A stretch of DNA of 64,000 nt from Micromussa lordhowensis (GCA_964020085.1 OZ026601.1:28142418-28206417), one strand, 5' to 3'; counted from the stretch's first letter, positions 46,167-57,485 are shown. Program-made: numbers and translations. Notes: generated by a model not told the origin, from the letters alone.

Positions 46167-49100
46167 CGCTTATCCGCTTATCCAGCCCGACTATAAACTT
46201 GACATTTTTTCCTGGGCGCTATGGTTTGCTTGCAAAGATAAGCTTAAGACACGAGGTATCTCTCACATTGCCTGCAAAATATCGAGTGCGCTTTCAGTCC
46301 TACATCTTTGATACGGAGGGAAATTCAGCAAAACAAACCTGGTCTTCAACGCATCTTTGTGTGTTCCTTATATCAGCTTTCACTTCGTCTGTTAAAAACC
46401 TATCCAAGTACAATTATCAATATTTTCGAGCACAGAATTGATAGCCGATGGATAGTTCACTTCTTTTTCTTTGAATTTTTCCTATAGCAGGCCAAAAATA
46501 CTCGAGTTTGGTATCGAAAGAAAGCTCTCAAGTTCAGCTGTCGACCGAACCACGTTTTGAGACCTCATATGTATCCCAGAATACATTAAGAGCCGTGTTT
46601 TTATGCAAAAATAAACTAAGCCCCAGTCTTTTCGTGGCAGTTTTGGCTTCGGGCGCCATATATTTAAAGACAATTTGATGCCTCTTTTGACCACCCGCTG
46701 ACCCGGCGTGCTACATTTACCACAACAACAATTCACTGTCACACCAGTTGTCCAAAAATCATTGTAGCAAAACTACATGTATTACATGAAGTCAATGGCC
46801 TTCATACCTGAACAAGTTCAAAATGCACCACCTTCATTATGCTTGTAGAAAACATGGTGTAAACTCCGTACTTGGCCGAGTGTCCCATGGAGTCAAATCT
46901 CCCATCGCCTGACCATACCACATCGTTAATGTGCTTAAGCTTACCAACAAGGCCGGCTCTGTACAACTCCCAGTGGCAGATGACAGTTGGGAAAATGAAT
47001 GACCGCTGGTGCGAGAAGAAGGTACGTGGCGAGTAGCAGCCCAAGGTGACGAAATAACAGTAAAACCTTACTTATTGAGGCCCCAGCCATCAATACAGCC
47101 AAACTCAGCAGCATATTACCTGCAGGATATTTTCCATGAGGCATGTAACTTTGTGAATTCCAAACAAAGCCATTGCATTTGCCACACTGCTGCCTTACTG
47201 TCACCATGGTGTCATTTTGCCGCATGGTGACTTGCGGATTTTCAGCTTTGCAGTTAAAGCAGAAGAGCAAGAACAGCTTCAAGAGCATCTCATGAAATAC
47301 AATAAATTTTGGTTGGTTATATGTATAGTCATGGGCAGTTGGATCCACCCTGAAAAAAAATAGTGGTGGGTAAGTAACATGTTGGGAAAAAATAATCAAA
47401 TGCAAGGCAGTGGGGGTATGTTGTGAATGCAAGAAAGATACACATCTACCTAAAGATCAAAATTGCATAAATAAATATTAAATAAATAAATAAAAAATAC
47501 TTGCTCAACCTCTTATAATTTATGTGCAAAAAGTTCCTCTTACTGGATGTAATTTTGATCTTCCTGCATTTCTTCCTCATCCTCCGTAGTACCTTCATCT
47601 TCATTGCTTTGCGCTCTTGGGACCCACTCATCATGTTTGTTGTCACCCTCATCTTCAGTTTCATTCCCAGTACTAGACCAAACATAATAGTCTGCAGGAT
47701 GCGCGGATTCTTGTTTGGTGAATTCCTGTTCTTCTGTTTCATCTTCTGTCTCATTTTCCTTTTCTGATAAATGCTAAAGTGAAACAAAACAAAAGGAATT
47801 ATTTACAGGTCATAATTTTTCTGAGACAGTGAAAAAAATGCAAGGCAACCAGGCAATTGAATAAATAGATGTACAACTTGCACAGTAAATGTATGGCAAT
47901 AAGACAAAGACTGGCAAATCTGTTTATGGCAAAGAGGCGAAGACAGATGAAACTCGCACTTTCGAGCTCTGTGATGGTATGCCTCAGGCTCGACACTTCC
48001 TCTTTTAAATTCTGCACTTTTGATTTCAGTCGCTTGTTGGCTCTCAGCTTTTTTCTGTGGTTCAAGGTTTGTAAGGTCTTGTTTCTCAGTCTCTATTACC
48101 GTACTTTGGGATTCTGGGGTAGTGACCAATGTACTGGATGATGGGATAACTTCTGTCTCTAAAAGAGCAGTTGTGGCTTCTTGGTTGGTGACCACTGTGC
48201 TAGATGAGGTCTTTCTTCTACTACTTGTGTACACCTCAGACAGAGCATCACGTTTCCAATATCAGTTCCAGAATATTTAAAATAAAATTGTGAATATTTC
48301 AAACACAACACAGAGGTGACCTTCACAATAACATGCACAACTTTTTAATGTAAAAGATATGTAAAAACTACCTTCACAAAACCACAAGGAAAATCAACCA
48401 AATACGAAAAAACATTTCAAATTAAGCTACTTTAGCAATGCAGTTTTGCGCATAACCACGAGATTATAGTGAAAAAACATCGAAGCCACCAAGGCATTCA
48501 GGAGGGAGAAATTCTAAAATCATCAAGCATATATAAGGTATAAAAAGCAGGGACGAAGGCTATTGCACAAATATTGATACGTAGGGAGGATGGTAAGTAG
48601 GTAACTGACAATGATCACAAGAAGTTCGGGTTTATGGAATGCATCTCATGCATAAATCATGACTAAAAACACATGGAAATCTTACTTTTCTTTTACTGCG
48701 ATTGCTAAGCTCCTCTGGAGCTGGTGGAACAATGGTGTCCCTGGTCGGCACAGCATCTTTCTTTCAACACCAATTCATCTTAATGCCTTAATGGGTCTCC
48801 ATGCTGCTGAGTACGGCCAGGTTTCATAACACGATTCTTCGAAATGGGCAGAACATTGATGTCGGATCCTGAAAATCGTGTCTATGTCTGTCTGCGGACG
48901 AATTTAACCCATTTGGCTCTCACAACTGGATCTTTGGGAAATTTAAACATACGGATGCCTGGCGTGAACGATCTGTTTTGACAGCTTTGCTGATTGGGAG
49001 CACCAGCAACGCAATATTTGCCTCGTTGTCTCTTGCTTTTCTTTCTTTCTGCCGTACTGAATGATCTTCTGGCACCCAAATGATGTCAGCAGCTCCTGTC

Positions 49101-49272
49101 ACGTGGTACTTTGGCCCTCGCAATTTGAATACCATTTTTGAGAGCAAAATGGCGCAAATTTGAAGGCTACTAAAATCGTCAATTTTTTCCCTAAGTATCT
49201 CAGACTTTGGAATCCAATATTTCAAATGGCATACTTTATAACTATGCAAAAAAATTTCGCTTCATAGGCACT

Positions 49273-49397
49273 TTAATTAATTGCCAAGTCAGTGACTCCT
49301 ATATATACAGATTGCCTTTTCGCAGTTAATTAATCGCAAAGTCAGTGATTTCTTCTACATATACAGATGTACTTTTCGCGGTTAATTTTAATATATA
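49273..49397. repeat. Approx. 61-bp satellite, right block
   Basis: About two units (AGTCAGTGACTCC, TATATACAGAT, TTCGCAGTTAATTAATCGC, GTACTTTTCGCGG) continue the array broken by the giant element. The TTAATTAA within the unit is the insertion site. Confidence 0.8.
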
Positions 49398-49429
49398 TTA
49401 ATACATGATTAGAATTGTCCGATATTGTA

Positions 49430-50790
49430 ATCGGACTATGCTTCTCAGGTGACAGTACGCCAGCCTCTTTGGCAATCATAACAGTCTCTGCCCTACGGAG
49501 GGATGCGGGCAGGTAGCCCGCTAGCGACCACACATTGAAGTGGGCTGCTTCCTCCTCCCTAGACAATGCCTTCAAGTCATTAAGGGTTCGACCGTCCGGC
49601 CCGGGGCCCCGTCCGACATCCCCGTCCGACATCCCCTTAATGGCCCCAGTAACGGCCCCAGTAACGGCCCCCACAGTAACGGGAGCAACCAGGGACCACT
49701 GCTTTGGTCCTTTTGGTGGAGGTCTTCTATGGTCTTGGATCGATGGCTGTTGGAATATGCCACACCAGTACGGCTCCTGTAAAAGCCATCGGTACTGGGG
49801 AAGGCTCCTCCTCCCAGGTACCTGAAAGGACATTGCGAGCACAGCACTTCCTTGATCTTTTGAAAAGTCGCTGCATGCGCGTGTAGGCAGCCCTATGTCT
49901 CGCTCCCGCATTGCGCGCTGGTTGTCCAGTCCGTACCCTGGGGGCCCTAGTCGCCCTGCTAGGTGGCCTTGCTGTTCTCGGTCCTGCCAAGGGAGGAAGC
50001 CACCAGGCATATTCCTCATCGATCATTTCCCTGGTCTGTGTTGCTGGAGAACCAGGGATGATGGCATCGAGGTCGATGCCATCAGGGACGCCCAGTTGGT
50101 CTATGACGTCCCTGACCTCCACCGCCCAGTCCACATTTGGGACCGGGTCACTCTGAGTGGGCAAATCGGGGATAACATTCGGGGCCGCGGAGTCGGGGGC
50201 CGGTATGCGCTCAATGAGCTCACTGCTATCAGCTTCCCGCTGCAAGGAAGCCAGCAGCTCCTTGTAACGCTTACTCTTGCAAACCCCCTTGATGAAATCG
50301 AGGGTCCGGCCAGGGGTGATTTGCACCAATCGTTGGTTGATGTTCCTCACCCCTGACCGCCGGAACACATTTTCAGCACGTGCCAAGATTAAGAGCTCTT
50401 CGTGATCCCAGCGTGCCCTTATTCTAGCAATGAGAACATTCCCAGCGCCGGTGCTGGGACAAGCCTCTGACTGACCCGAATGCCCTGAAACACTCGGGAC
50501 AGACTGAAAGCAGCCCCGTGTCCGTCGCCGCGCCTTCTGTCTACATATAGCATCGGTGGGGCCAGCAGCGGTCGCCCCCGTATTAACATTCAGTTCTGTA
50601 ACAGATGATTGGACCACGGAAAGCGTTAACCTCCGTGGCCTGGGAAGTTTTAGTTTCAGGGACAAGCCCTTAATTACGGCCCCCGCCGGGGATAGATCGA
50701 TGATTACCGTAGACGGGACGGTAGTCCCCTACGAACGACTAGCCCAACTCGTGAGGGCACTTCCCAACGGGGTAAGTACGAAACCATGAC
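49430..50790 (-). pseudogene. R2-like non-LTR retrotransposon, N-terminal half
   Basis: The minus-strand frame from about 50665 is GC-rich, unlike its surroundings. It contains ARIRARWDHEELLILARAE and INQRLVQITPGRTLDFIKGV then SKRYKELLASL, the Myb-proximal region of R2/NeSL-type proteins. After a frameshift near 49785, PYWCGIFQQPSIQDHRRPPP then LNDLKALSREEEAAHFNVWS, LAGYLPASLRRAETVMI and SPEKHSPITISD mark the start of the reverse transcriptase. Similarity stops at about 49430. Small tandem duplications (GTAACGGCCCC; CCGTCCGACAT) lie before the RT. The catalytic RT core and endonuclease are absent. Confidence 0.65.
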
Positions 50791-50799
50791 TCCCTACCT

Positions 50800-51301
50800 T
50801 AAGAGAGTCATAGTTACCCCCGCCTATAGTTACTCCCGCTTACAAGCATACAAGGTTCCATAGAAAAGTATGTCTTTGTGAGAGCCTGCTGTCGGGGCTC
50901 TTACAATAGAGATCGTGAATCACCTTTATTCTTTAACATACAACCGAATGTGTGATTGTCGATTTCGCCTCTCCTCCTCTTTCCCATCGCTTTACCCTTT
51001 CGATCTAATGACTTGACGTTTTGGTCCACTGAAACCGCAAAGGAATTGCAGTTGACAAAACATCTTTCCTTTCCCTAGTTAAACTGTGCTCGTAGTCAGT
51101 AGAAAACAAATATTCTGAGCCGCAAAAGAGAGACAATTTCGATTTAAACTTGCTGTCAGATCGCTTCAGTTTTACATACCCGTTCTACATTGAGAATCTT
51201 TTGGAAATGGAATGTGTGGTCTTTTTTCTGTTATCCTACCTATTAGTACATAGTGCTGTGGCACAACATTTATGCAAGGTCTTTTGTGCAGCGTAATTTA
51301 A
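50800..51301. other. No gene recognised
   Basis: Sequence between the R2-like fragment and the TTAA element. Nothing was supported. Confidence 0.35.
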
Positions 51302-51784
51302 GGTGGCTCGTACCAGTTTTCAGGTTTTTGTAAGAATAGAACAAAAAGGCAGAGCAGGGCCACTGTAATATTTTTGTAAATTTGGATTATATAATTTATA
51401 CTTTACCTAAAACAGCTGTTTTTTTTCAACAAACAAACTTTATTATTATTATTACGACACTTACAAAAATAACTACATATATACACTTACATACTTGCAC
51501 TTACATACTTACAATTACATACTCTTTACAGATTTTTTTTTTAAGACTGAAAAAAAAAAAACAGTTGCACAATTACTGTTCTTTATTACAAGTGATGTAT
51601 ATTTATAGTGTTGAGTTACTTTGTTCTACTGTTACAGTGCTGTGGTATCTAATATAATTATACAATGCTTTTATGATGAAAAAACAACAAAAAGATTAAT
51701 ACATACATTTGTCGCTAACAAAAAAGAAAAAAAAACGCTGACTGTAACAAAATTAAACAACAAAAAGATTAGGGGAAAAACAGA

Positions 51785-53234
51785 TTAAAGAGAAATATTT
51801 TCTGGCCATGTTTTATAAAAGTTTAATAAATCATCATTTTTTAAGGCAATGTACTTTTCTGTGTGATAGTTTATTTTAATTCTTTGTTTGAAACCTTCAA
51901 TATACGGGTGTATATTCTTTCTTTTGCAATCCCAAATATATAACTTGCCCATTAATATTAAATAATTCAGTAAGGGGCAGGGCGAAGCTATAATGCCTAT
52001 TATAATATCTTGAATGTTGAGAAATCTAGACTTTTTTGTTAGCGTAAAAAAGAATTTTTCAAAACGTTTCCAAAATGTATTCGAGATAGAGCAATGAAAA
52101 AAAAGGTGGTCTAATGTTTCTGATTCATTGTCACAAAAGGTACATTTGTCGTGCTCACTGTAGCCAATTTTAAATAATTTTTTGTTTGTATATAAAATCG
52201 AGTTTAGAATTTTATACATGTATTGGAAGGCCTTCACATAAGGTTCATAAGCAACCTTATGTGGGAGGGAAAAAGCAAGTTTCAACTCCTCCTCAGTCAA
52301 GTTAAAATGTTGTCTCAGTTTCTTAACATTGCTTGGTGGTTGAGCTTTCCTACTTACTATTAGTGAATAGAAGTCTTTCGATTTCTTTTTTGAAATATCA
52401 AAAATAACATTGTTACGCTTAAAATAGGGAAGGCGTCTATCGAGCCTGTGCTCGGCTGTTTTTAAGTTAGACGGTATTGAGTGTCTAAGACCAGTCCATG
52501 TCCTTTTGATTTTTTTTCTTATTATGTCAAAGGAGTTAATGTTATTTAGATTCAATAACAAGTCATTGACGGTACAGATTCCGGAGTTTTAATACGTTTT
52601 GTAAAAAAACGGTTTTCCATTAATTCTAAGGTCTTTATTGTTCCAAATTATAGAAAGCCAGTATTGCTCTTCAAAGAAGTGATCTCGGAATTCTGACCAC
52701 CAGAGCAAAAGCTCTCTTTAGAAAGTTGGCATTGTTGGAAGGTCCTTTATTGCAAAGATTAAAAGATCTCCAAGTTGTTTCAGGAGATGTATTAAATAGA
52801 ATTTCCACGTACTGTTATTATTATTGAAAATTCTATTCAACCACGCCAGTCTTAAGGCCTTAATCATACTCTCAATGTCTATCATTTTTATACCACCTTC
52901 TTCAAGAGTGTTTATGGCTGAAAGCCATGTTGTTTTATCTTTCCCTTTCCACAAAAAGCTGAAGATTATATGATGTACTTGTTTTATAATGTTTGATGGA
53001 GTTGATAGTAATGAGGACACGTAAACTAATTTAGGGATAAGTAAAGATTTAATTATAGTAACACTTTGCCATAAATGGATAGCCCTCTAGAAGACCAAAT
53101 ATTTGTTAGTTTCTTCATATTATCAAGTTTGTTTTGGAATTTTTTTTCATAAAGTAATGATTGATCGTACATAAAGAATACTCCTAGAGCTTTGATGGGT
53201 TCACTTGGCCAATTTATACCAAGTGGTTTTTCAT
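51785..53234 (-). pseudogene. LINE polymerase, C-terminal half
   Basis: Continues the RT at 56442-57215. INWPSEPIKALGVFFMYDQS and NMKKLTNIWSSRGLSIYGKV are the thumb-side motifs; VHHIIFSFLWKGKDKTTWLS and GGIKMIDIESMIKALRLAWL follow. The last long frame (52561-51785) contains the CxxC-H-C finger CTFCDNESETLDHLFFHC and ends LLNFYKTWPENISL. Frame changes near 53050 and 52620-52720 break it. Confidence 0.8.
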
Positions 53235-53803
53235 TACAGTCAACTCTCTCGTAAGCGGACACCCTCGGGAATTGAAAAACGTGTCCGTTAGTAGAGCTGT
53301 CCGCTTACGAGAATTATTCCCGTAAGCGGACACCAAAGAAAAATAGGGTGGATGTCCGCTTACGGGAGAGTTAATTAGCGGGTGTTAATTGTGTTTTATT
53401 GCGAAGACAAAAATAGCAACTGAAGATATAAAGCGAAACTCTTTATTGATGTCAAATGTTTAACTCGAAAAAAAAAAAAATTTCTTCAACATTCAACAAA
53501 CCGTTCAACGGGACTTATTGCTGCCGTCCATATATGTAACTCTGGTGCTTCTTAAAAACATAACTCTTCTAACAAAACATTCAACGGGACTTATTGTTGC
53601 CGTCTATAAATGTAACTTTGGTGCTTCTTAAAAACATAACTCTTCTTATAAAATGTTCAACGGGACTTGTTGTTGCTGTCTATAAATGTAACTTTGGTGC
53701 TTCTTAAAAACATAACTCTTCTTATAAAACGTTCAGCGGGACTTATTGCTGTCGTCCAAAAGGTATATCGTGACCAGAGAAGGTTTGCTTGGTCCTATGA
53801 CAG

Positions 53804-54839
53804 TTAGGAGAAATAGTCCGTTATGGTTGACTGCCTCCTTGCCAATAGAGACTTCAGTCGCATGTCTACTAAGACATCATTGACCTTGGTAATTGCCTGG
53901 ACTAGCGGCTCGTTTCCTTGCCAGTCAGAAAATGCCGCTAGCTTCCCAACAAGTTCCAGCGCCTGTTCCACAGATGTAATTTCCGGAAGTTGCAGGGGCT
54001 GGTCATATTCCTCATCATCGTCGATAATCTCATACACCTGCTCTTCGTTGATAGACGCAGCGATTATTTCTTGTCGTACGGTATCTCTCCAGTTTGGAAG
54101 TGTGGTATCCACTGGTGGCTCAAAGGCCTCAGCTTCGTCATCGAACGCTTACATGTCTAGTCCTGGGGAAATATGGCTTAGCAATTCAGGAATATCCATC
54201 AATTCTTCTCCCTCGAACAGGTCGTCATCTTCTTCAGCATTGAGATTTTCAACAGGATACATCCCAACTTTCTTGAAGCATTTGGAGACGACTGCAGCTG
54301 GAACCTCTTCCCAGGCGCTGACCACCCATCGTACAGCCATCAGCAAATTAACGGACTTGACAATCTCACTCGCAGTTTTCTTCCATCCATTTGGCCAGCA
54401 ACATATCGCAATAGCTTCCGCCTGTAGTACGTTTTCCAAGTTTTGATGATTCCTGCGTCAAGAGGCTTCGTTTGATCGTGGAGCTGCCATTGGACATCCA
54501 TTTATCGATAATTTTCTCTTTATCAGCAATGATCTTTGCTATTTGAGTTTTTCCGCAAGCGAACCTCCTCGCCAGCTGCCTGATGCTTTGCTTTTCATCT
54601 TGTGAGGCACGGATCACTTGCACTTTCTCACTTACGGGTAAACACTTGCGGCTCTGACCATCGTTTGTAGCCTGTCTTGCTTTCTTTTTCGCCTTACTCG
54701 AGCTGCTTGCTGTTTCCACTTGAGGACTCCCCTGTATTTGATTCACTTGCTGCTCTGGACGATTGACTGGCTCCTCTTCTTTGAATTCTTCATCTCCCAT
54801 CAGGTTTTCAGCAGCATTTCTCTTGTCGAAACAGGGCAA
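53804..54839 (-). pseudogene. Tigger transposase lacking its DDE core
   Basis: The N-terminus has a CENP-B/psq helix-turn-helix (LPVSEKVQVIRASQDEKQSI, RRFACGKTQIAKII, about residues 65-120). Directly after IDKWMSNGSS the frame jumps to the C-terminal signature KPLDAGIIKTWKTYYRRKLL (shifted frame), then ASEIVKSVNLLMAVRWVVSA and FKKVGMYP. The D, D and D/E-bearing segment normally between them, some 200 residues, is missing. An in-frame TAA lies at 54149-54151 and the tail ends QSTITDYFS at 53804. Confidence 0.8.
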
Positions 54840-55440
54840 ACACCAGGCAACAACATGGCCTTTCGCACGTTAAACAAATATATTTTGTAACGTTCGCGCA
54901 GTTACTGCAGCACGGCATATTCACAGCAACCTACACATACTAAACTCGCCAATGCACTGAATATGGCAGAAAATCACACTGATTGACACGCGAATTACGG
55001 GATTATATTGTAATCTGTCAAAATGACACGAAGCAGTGTACTGTATACAGTTAGTATCCACGACTACAAACTACAGTAATAGAGATACTGTATTTCAATC
55101 AACACGATAAAGCAAACGAATTTTTATGGTAGAATTGATACTGCACTCGTATTTTTAAATGATGTTAGCTTTCTGTAAGATTTCTGGAAAATTTTCACAC
55201 CTCTTACCGACAGTTTAACAGGCTAAAAGTACCGACGTCAAGATTTTAGGAAATTAAAATGAGCTGCCCACACACGTACAAACACTAAATTTACTTTCAT
55301 TGAAAAAGAACCCGATCACAAGCAACAACAGTAAACACACGCTGTGAAAAGAGCTTTTACTGTACTGTATTAAAAAGTAAGACCTCGCGTTACGGACCCC
55401 ATTTTGCTGTGATCTCTTGACTGTAGCTGTATAAAGCGAT

Positions 55441-55892
55441 GGCAAACAGGATGACAGAATCGTACGTAATGGTCGAGTCCTACATTTGCGGTTATCATGT
55501 ATACAAAGATGCAGCTGGCTGGGATCCACAACTAGATGAGGAAAGGGCCCTTAAACGCGAGCCAAAGAACATCAAGGACGTGAATGGCGGTTGCTGTAGT
55601 AAGGCCTAATTTAGAAGATTGCAGTCTTGAAACCACAGCCAAGGAACACGCTAACACAGTGTCTGGATTCGATGAGATACTTGGTCACATTCCTTTGAGG
55701 ATGGCTGAATTTGTCACCAAGTTTTTAAAGCGCGGAACAAACAAAGGGAAAGCCATCATAACGGGTAAACCTGTCAACAGAGGAGCTGGGTACGGCATGG
55801 AAATTCCTTGTAAATACGTTTTTTATGGTGATGTTGAAACATCTTTACCGTGGCTCAAGTCCAAGCTTGATTATCTGGGATACAGTGTTTAA
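55441..55892 (+). pseudogene. HIRAN-like domain gene inside the Tigger element
   Basis: ATGGCAAAC at 55441 starts MANRMTESYVMVESYICGYH and VYKDAAGWDPQLDEERALK. After a one-base shift near 55582 the frame continues MAVAVVRPNLEDCSLETTAK, ILGHIPLRMAEFVTKFLKRG and NRGAGYGMEIPCKYVFYGD, ending at TAA 55892. The order 'Y..G.H.YK..W', 'VGHVP..', 'GGxEIPC.Y.F' resembles the small HIRAN-like domain in many cnidarian single-exon genes. DNA-end binding is a family-level inference. It is divergent from the transposase. Confidence 0.45.
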
Positions 55893-55963
55893 TACAATCA
55901 GTGATTGAAAACAGAAACAAGAAGTAAAGTAGACCATGACGAACGTGGCCATAACTAGCCCCT

Positions 55964-56032
55964 TCACAGACGTTTATTTTTTCGTAAGATATTGGCAAGC
56001 ACAAATATCTTACGAAAAAAAAACGTCCGTGA
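55964..56032. repeat. Long hairpin inside the Tigger element
   Basis: TCACAGACGTTT..TCGTAAGATATT (55964-55993) pairs with AATATCTTACGA..ACGTCCGTGA (56004-56032) around a 10-nt loop; flanking ACTAGCC and GGCTAG extend it. It looks like a foldback MITE. Confidence 0.7.
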
Positions 56033-56441
56033 ACAGGCTAGGCCATAATTAACGTGACACTACAAATGTTTCGTCGGACTCTTGTTAATGTCAAACGAAC
56101 GGACAGCTTGCTTTGCCGCGGACAAATTGAAATTTGTAAAAAGCGATCCCTGCTGTTCTGTTGCTCTGTTAAAGGTCATATTTTTGTTGATTTATTGCAA
56201 ATTAAAGACAAATTTCATTGCCAAGAGTCAATTACGTACATGGTGTGTCCACTTACGAGAGAGCGTAAACAAAAGAAAAATCCAATTTTCATTTTCAAAA
56301 GTGTCCGCGTCCGCATACGAGAGAGTGTCCGTTTACGGGAATGTGTAAATAGAAAGTTTGACTGGGAGGTAAATTTAAAAAGCCGTCCGTAAGTAGAGCT
56401 GTCCGCTTATGAGAGTGTCTGTTAGCGGAGAGTTGACTGTA

Positions 56442-57215
56442 TTGTTCTTTTGAGACCCAATCCACATACCTTCTGTTTTTGAACTATTTATTTCAAGTCC
56501 ACATAAATTTTTAAAACGATCTAGTAGTTGAAATAGAGCGTTTGGCGAGTCTAAATTTGATAGCACCGCAGTGGTATCGTCTGCATGTTGTAAAATTTTT
56601 GTTTCATTGTTACCTATTTTTATTCTGTCGATTTCTGGATTTTTACGAATAGAAATTGCCAAAGTTTTGATGACTAAGAGAAAGAGGTATGGAGAGAGGG
56701 TCACCTTGTCTCACACCTCGTGCTAGGGTGAAATCTGATGTTAAACCGTTATTTATAACACAGCTCTCAATGTTGCGATAAAAGGTTTTGACCCAATTAA
56801 TTAAGTCAGGCCTGAAATTAAAGGCCTTAAGACAGTAAAAAAGATAATGCCATTCGAGGGTGTCGAACGCTTTTTTAAAATCAATAAAAATCAAAATGCC
56901 GGGAATGTTTTTATTGTCTGTAAATTCCATAATGTCGAAAATTGATCTTACCGTTTCTCCAATGTGACGATCTTTAACATAACCTGATGGATAATATTTG
57001 GCAAAACATTTTTAACCCTAACTGCGATTACTTTTGAAATGATTTTAGCATCAACATTAATGAGAGATATAGGTCTCCAATTTTCTATCTGTGTTCGATC
57101 TTTACCTTGTTTCTCAATTAAAGTGATGACTGCCTTTCTTTGTGAGTTGGACATTTCTCCATATTTAAAGGACTCGTGCGCACATTCCATAAAAGATTCG
57201 CTATTCCAGTCAGCG
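56442..57215 (-). pseudogene. LINE reverse transcriptase, N-terminal half
   Basis: RT motifs in order: KAVITLIEKQGKDRTQIENW and RPISLINVDAKIISKVIAVR, then IPGILIFIDFKKAFDTLEWH (catalytic D), LARGVRQGDPLS and ILQHADDTTAVL (the xADD box), followed by FKNLCGLEINSSKTEGMWIG. Frame changes occur near 56680 and 56940. It joins 53234 across the Tigger insertion. Confidence 0.8.
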
Positions 57216-57485
57216 GTTATGTATATGAGAGAAGAATGTTTCGTGACTACCATAATAGAGTTTCTCTCTATTTTCTGAACGACCGAGCTGTGATACAAGT
57301 CTTTTATTTCAGGACGTATATATATGTCTCGGGTCGTTTAGGTCACGCAAATGATGACGTATATATACGTCCGTGGCAGGGAAGGGGTTAATTTATTCAA
57401 AAACGTTCCACTAATTTTGCTGTTTGTCATTAAACTGCGTCTCATACAAACTGTCATAGAAGTCAAGTTCTTTAAAACAGCTGTT

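Larger units (their letters stand above)
43480..46710. mobile_element. 3.2-kb two-gene DNA element, superfamily unassigned
   Basis: CACGCCGGGTCAG at 43480-43492 is mirrored at 46698-46710, with CTA on both flanks (43477-43479, 46711-46713). It lies in an intron of the Kolobok-like transposase (between 43191 and 46808). Inside are a plus-strand gene at the left end and a minus-strand gene at the right end. CAC termini plus a 3-bp duplication recall CACTA/EnSpm, but neither protein looks like a CACTA transposase. Confidence 0.65.
32847..49080 (-). pseudogene. Kolobok-type THAP/DDE transposase, exons split by nested elements
   Basis: Exons: THAP 48686-49080 (CVAG..FKFPKDPVVRAKWVKFVRR, HQCSAHF); a coiled-coil region about 47920-48262 (KLRANKRLKSKVQNLKEEV); acidic 47544-47773; zinc ribbon/DDE 46808-47349 (CGKCNG, GDGRFDSMGHSAKYG); 42757-43191 (VSDRHRGIAKW, YYDIWHVAHSV); 42348-42514 (TLEGFHSTLNHWHSKMIGFS); about 41899-42035; terminal 32847-32980, a zinc knuckle (CSKCKRPGHTRRNCPV) before TGA. 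Candidate D, D, E are in GDGRFDS, SDRHRG and LEGFHS. Phases match across most introns, including the one holding the Tc1 insert. Frameshifts (THAP exon, about 47045, about 42430) and a TGA replacing Trp near 42930 make it inactive. Confidence 0.75.
31289..49272. mobile_element. Giant (18-kb) Kolobok-like transposon with nested insertions
   Basis: The ends form inverted repeats of about 144 bp (31289-31432 vs 49129-49272), roughly 90% identical by eye, starting AGTGCCTATGAAG. TTAA lies on both sides (31285-31288 and 49273-49276), and satellite of one family continues on both flanks, so the insertion site can be read directly. Contents: a P2RX7-like gene reading in from the left end, a THAP-DDE-zinc knuckle transposase reading in from the right end, an 8.6-kb Tc1-type element (33292-41880) and a 3.2-kb element (43480-46710). 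Without the two insertions the element is about 6.2 kb. TTAA target and THAP-containing transposase fit Kolobok; piggyBac is less likely because the termini lack CCC. Confidence 0.8.
53237..56439. mobile_element. Tigger/pogo element with internal deletion and a second gene
   Basis: Ends CAGTCAACTCTCTCGTAAGC and its mirror (AGCGGAGAGTTGACTG) are flanked by TA (53235-53236, 56440-56441). Subterminal repeats of GTAAGCGGACACC, typical of pogo-family ends, occur on both sides. It holds a deleted transposase (minus) and a HIRAN-like gene (plus), divergent. A 60-bp repeat (TTCTTAAAAACATAACTCTT) recurs three times at 53510-53730. The TA insertion lies within the LINE reading frame, fixing the order of events. 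Confidence 0.85.
51421..57472 (-). mobile_element. L1/Tx1-like LINE with 13-bp target duplication
   Basis: TAAAACAGCTGTT at 51408-51420 is repeated at 57473-57485. The minus-strand 3' end is a poly(A) (T-run from 51419). It is split by a Tigger element at 53237-56439; excising this and one TA restores a continuous frame (SQKN then NNEKPLGINWPSEPIKAL). About 2.85 kb of LINE sequence remains, 5'-truncated, with no endonuclease domain. Confidence 0.85.

Noticed and set aside
46130..46441. 103-codon plus-strand frame in the 3.2-kb element
   Set aside because: Antisense to the first exon of the minus-strand gene, which has an ATG, coiled coil and family similarity.
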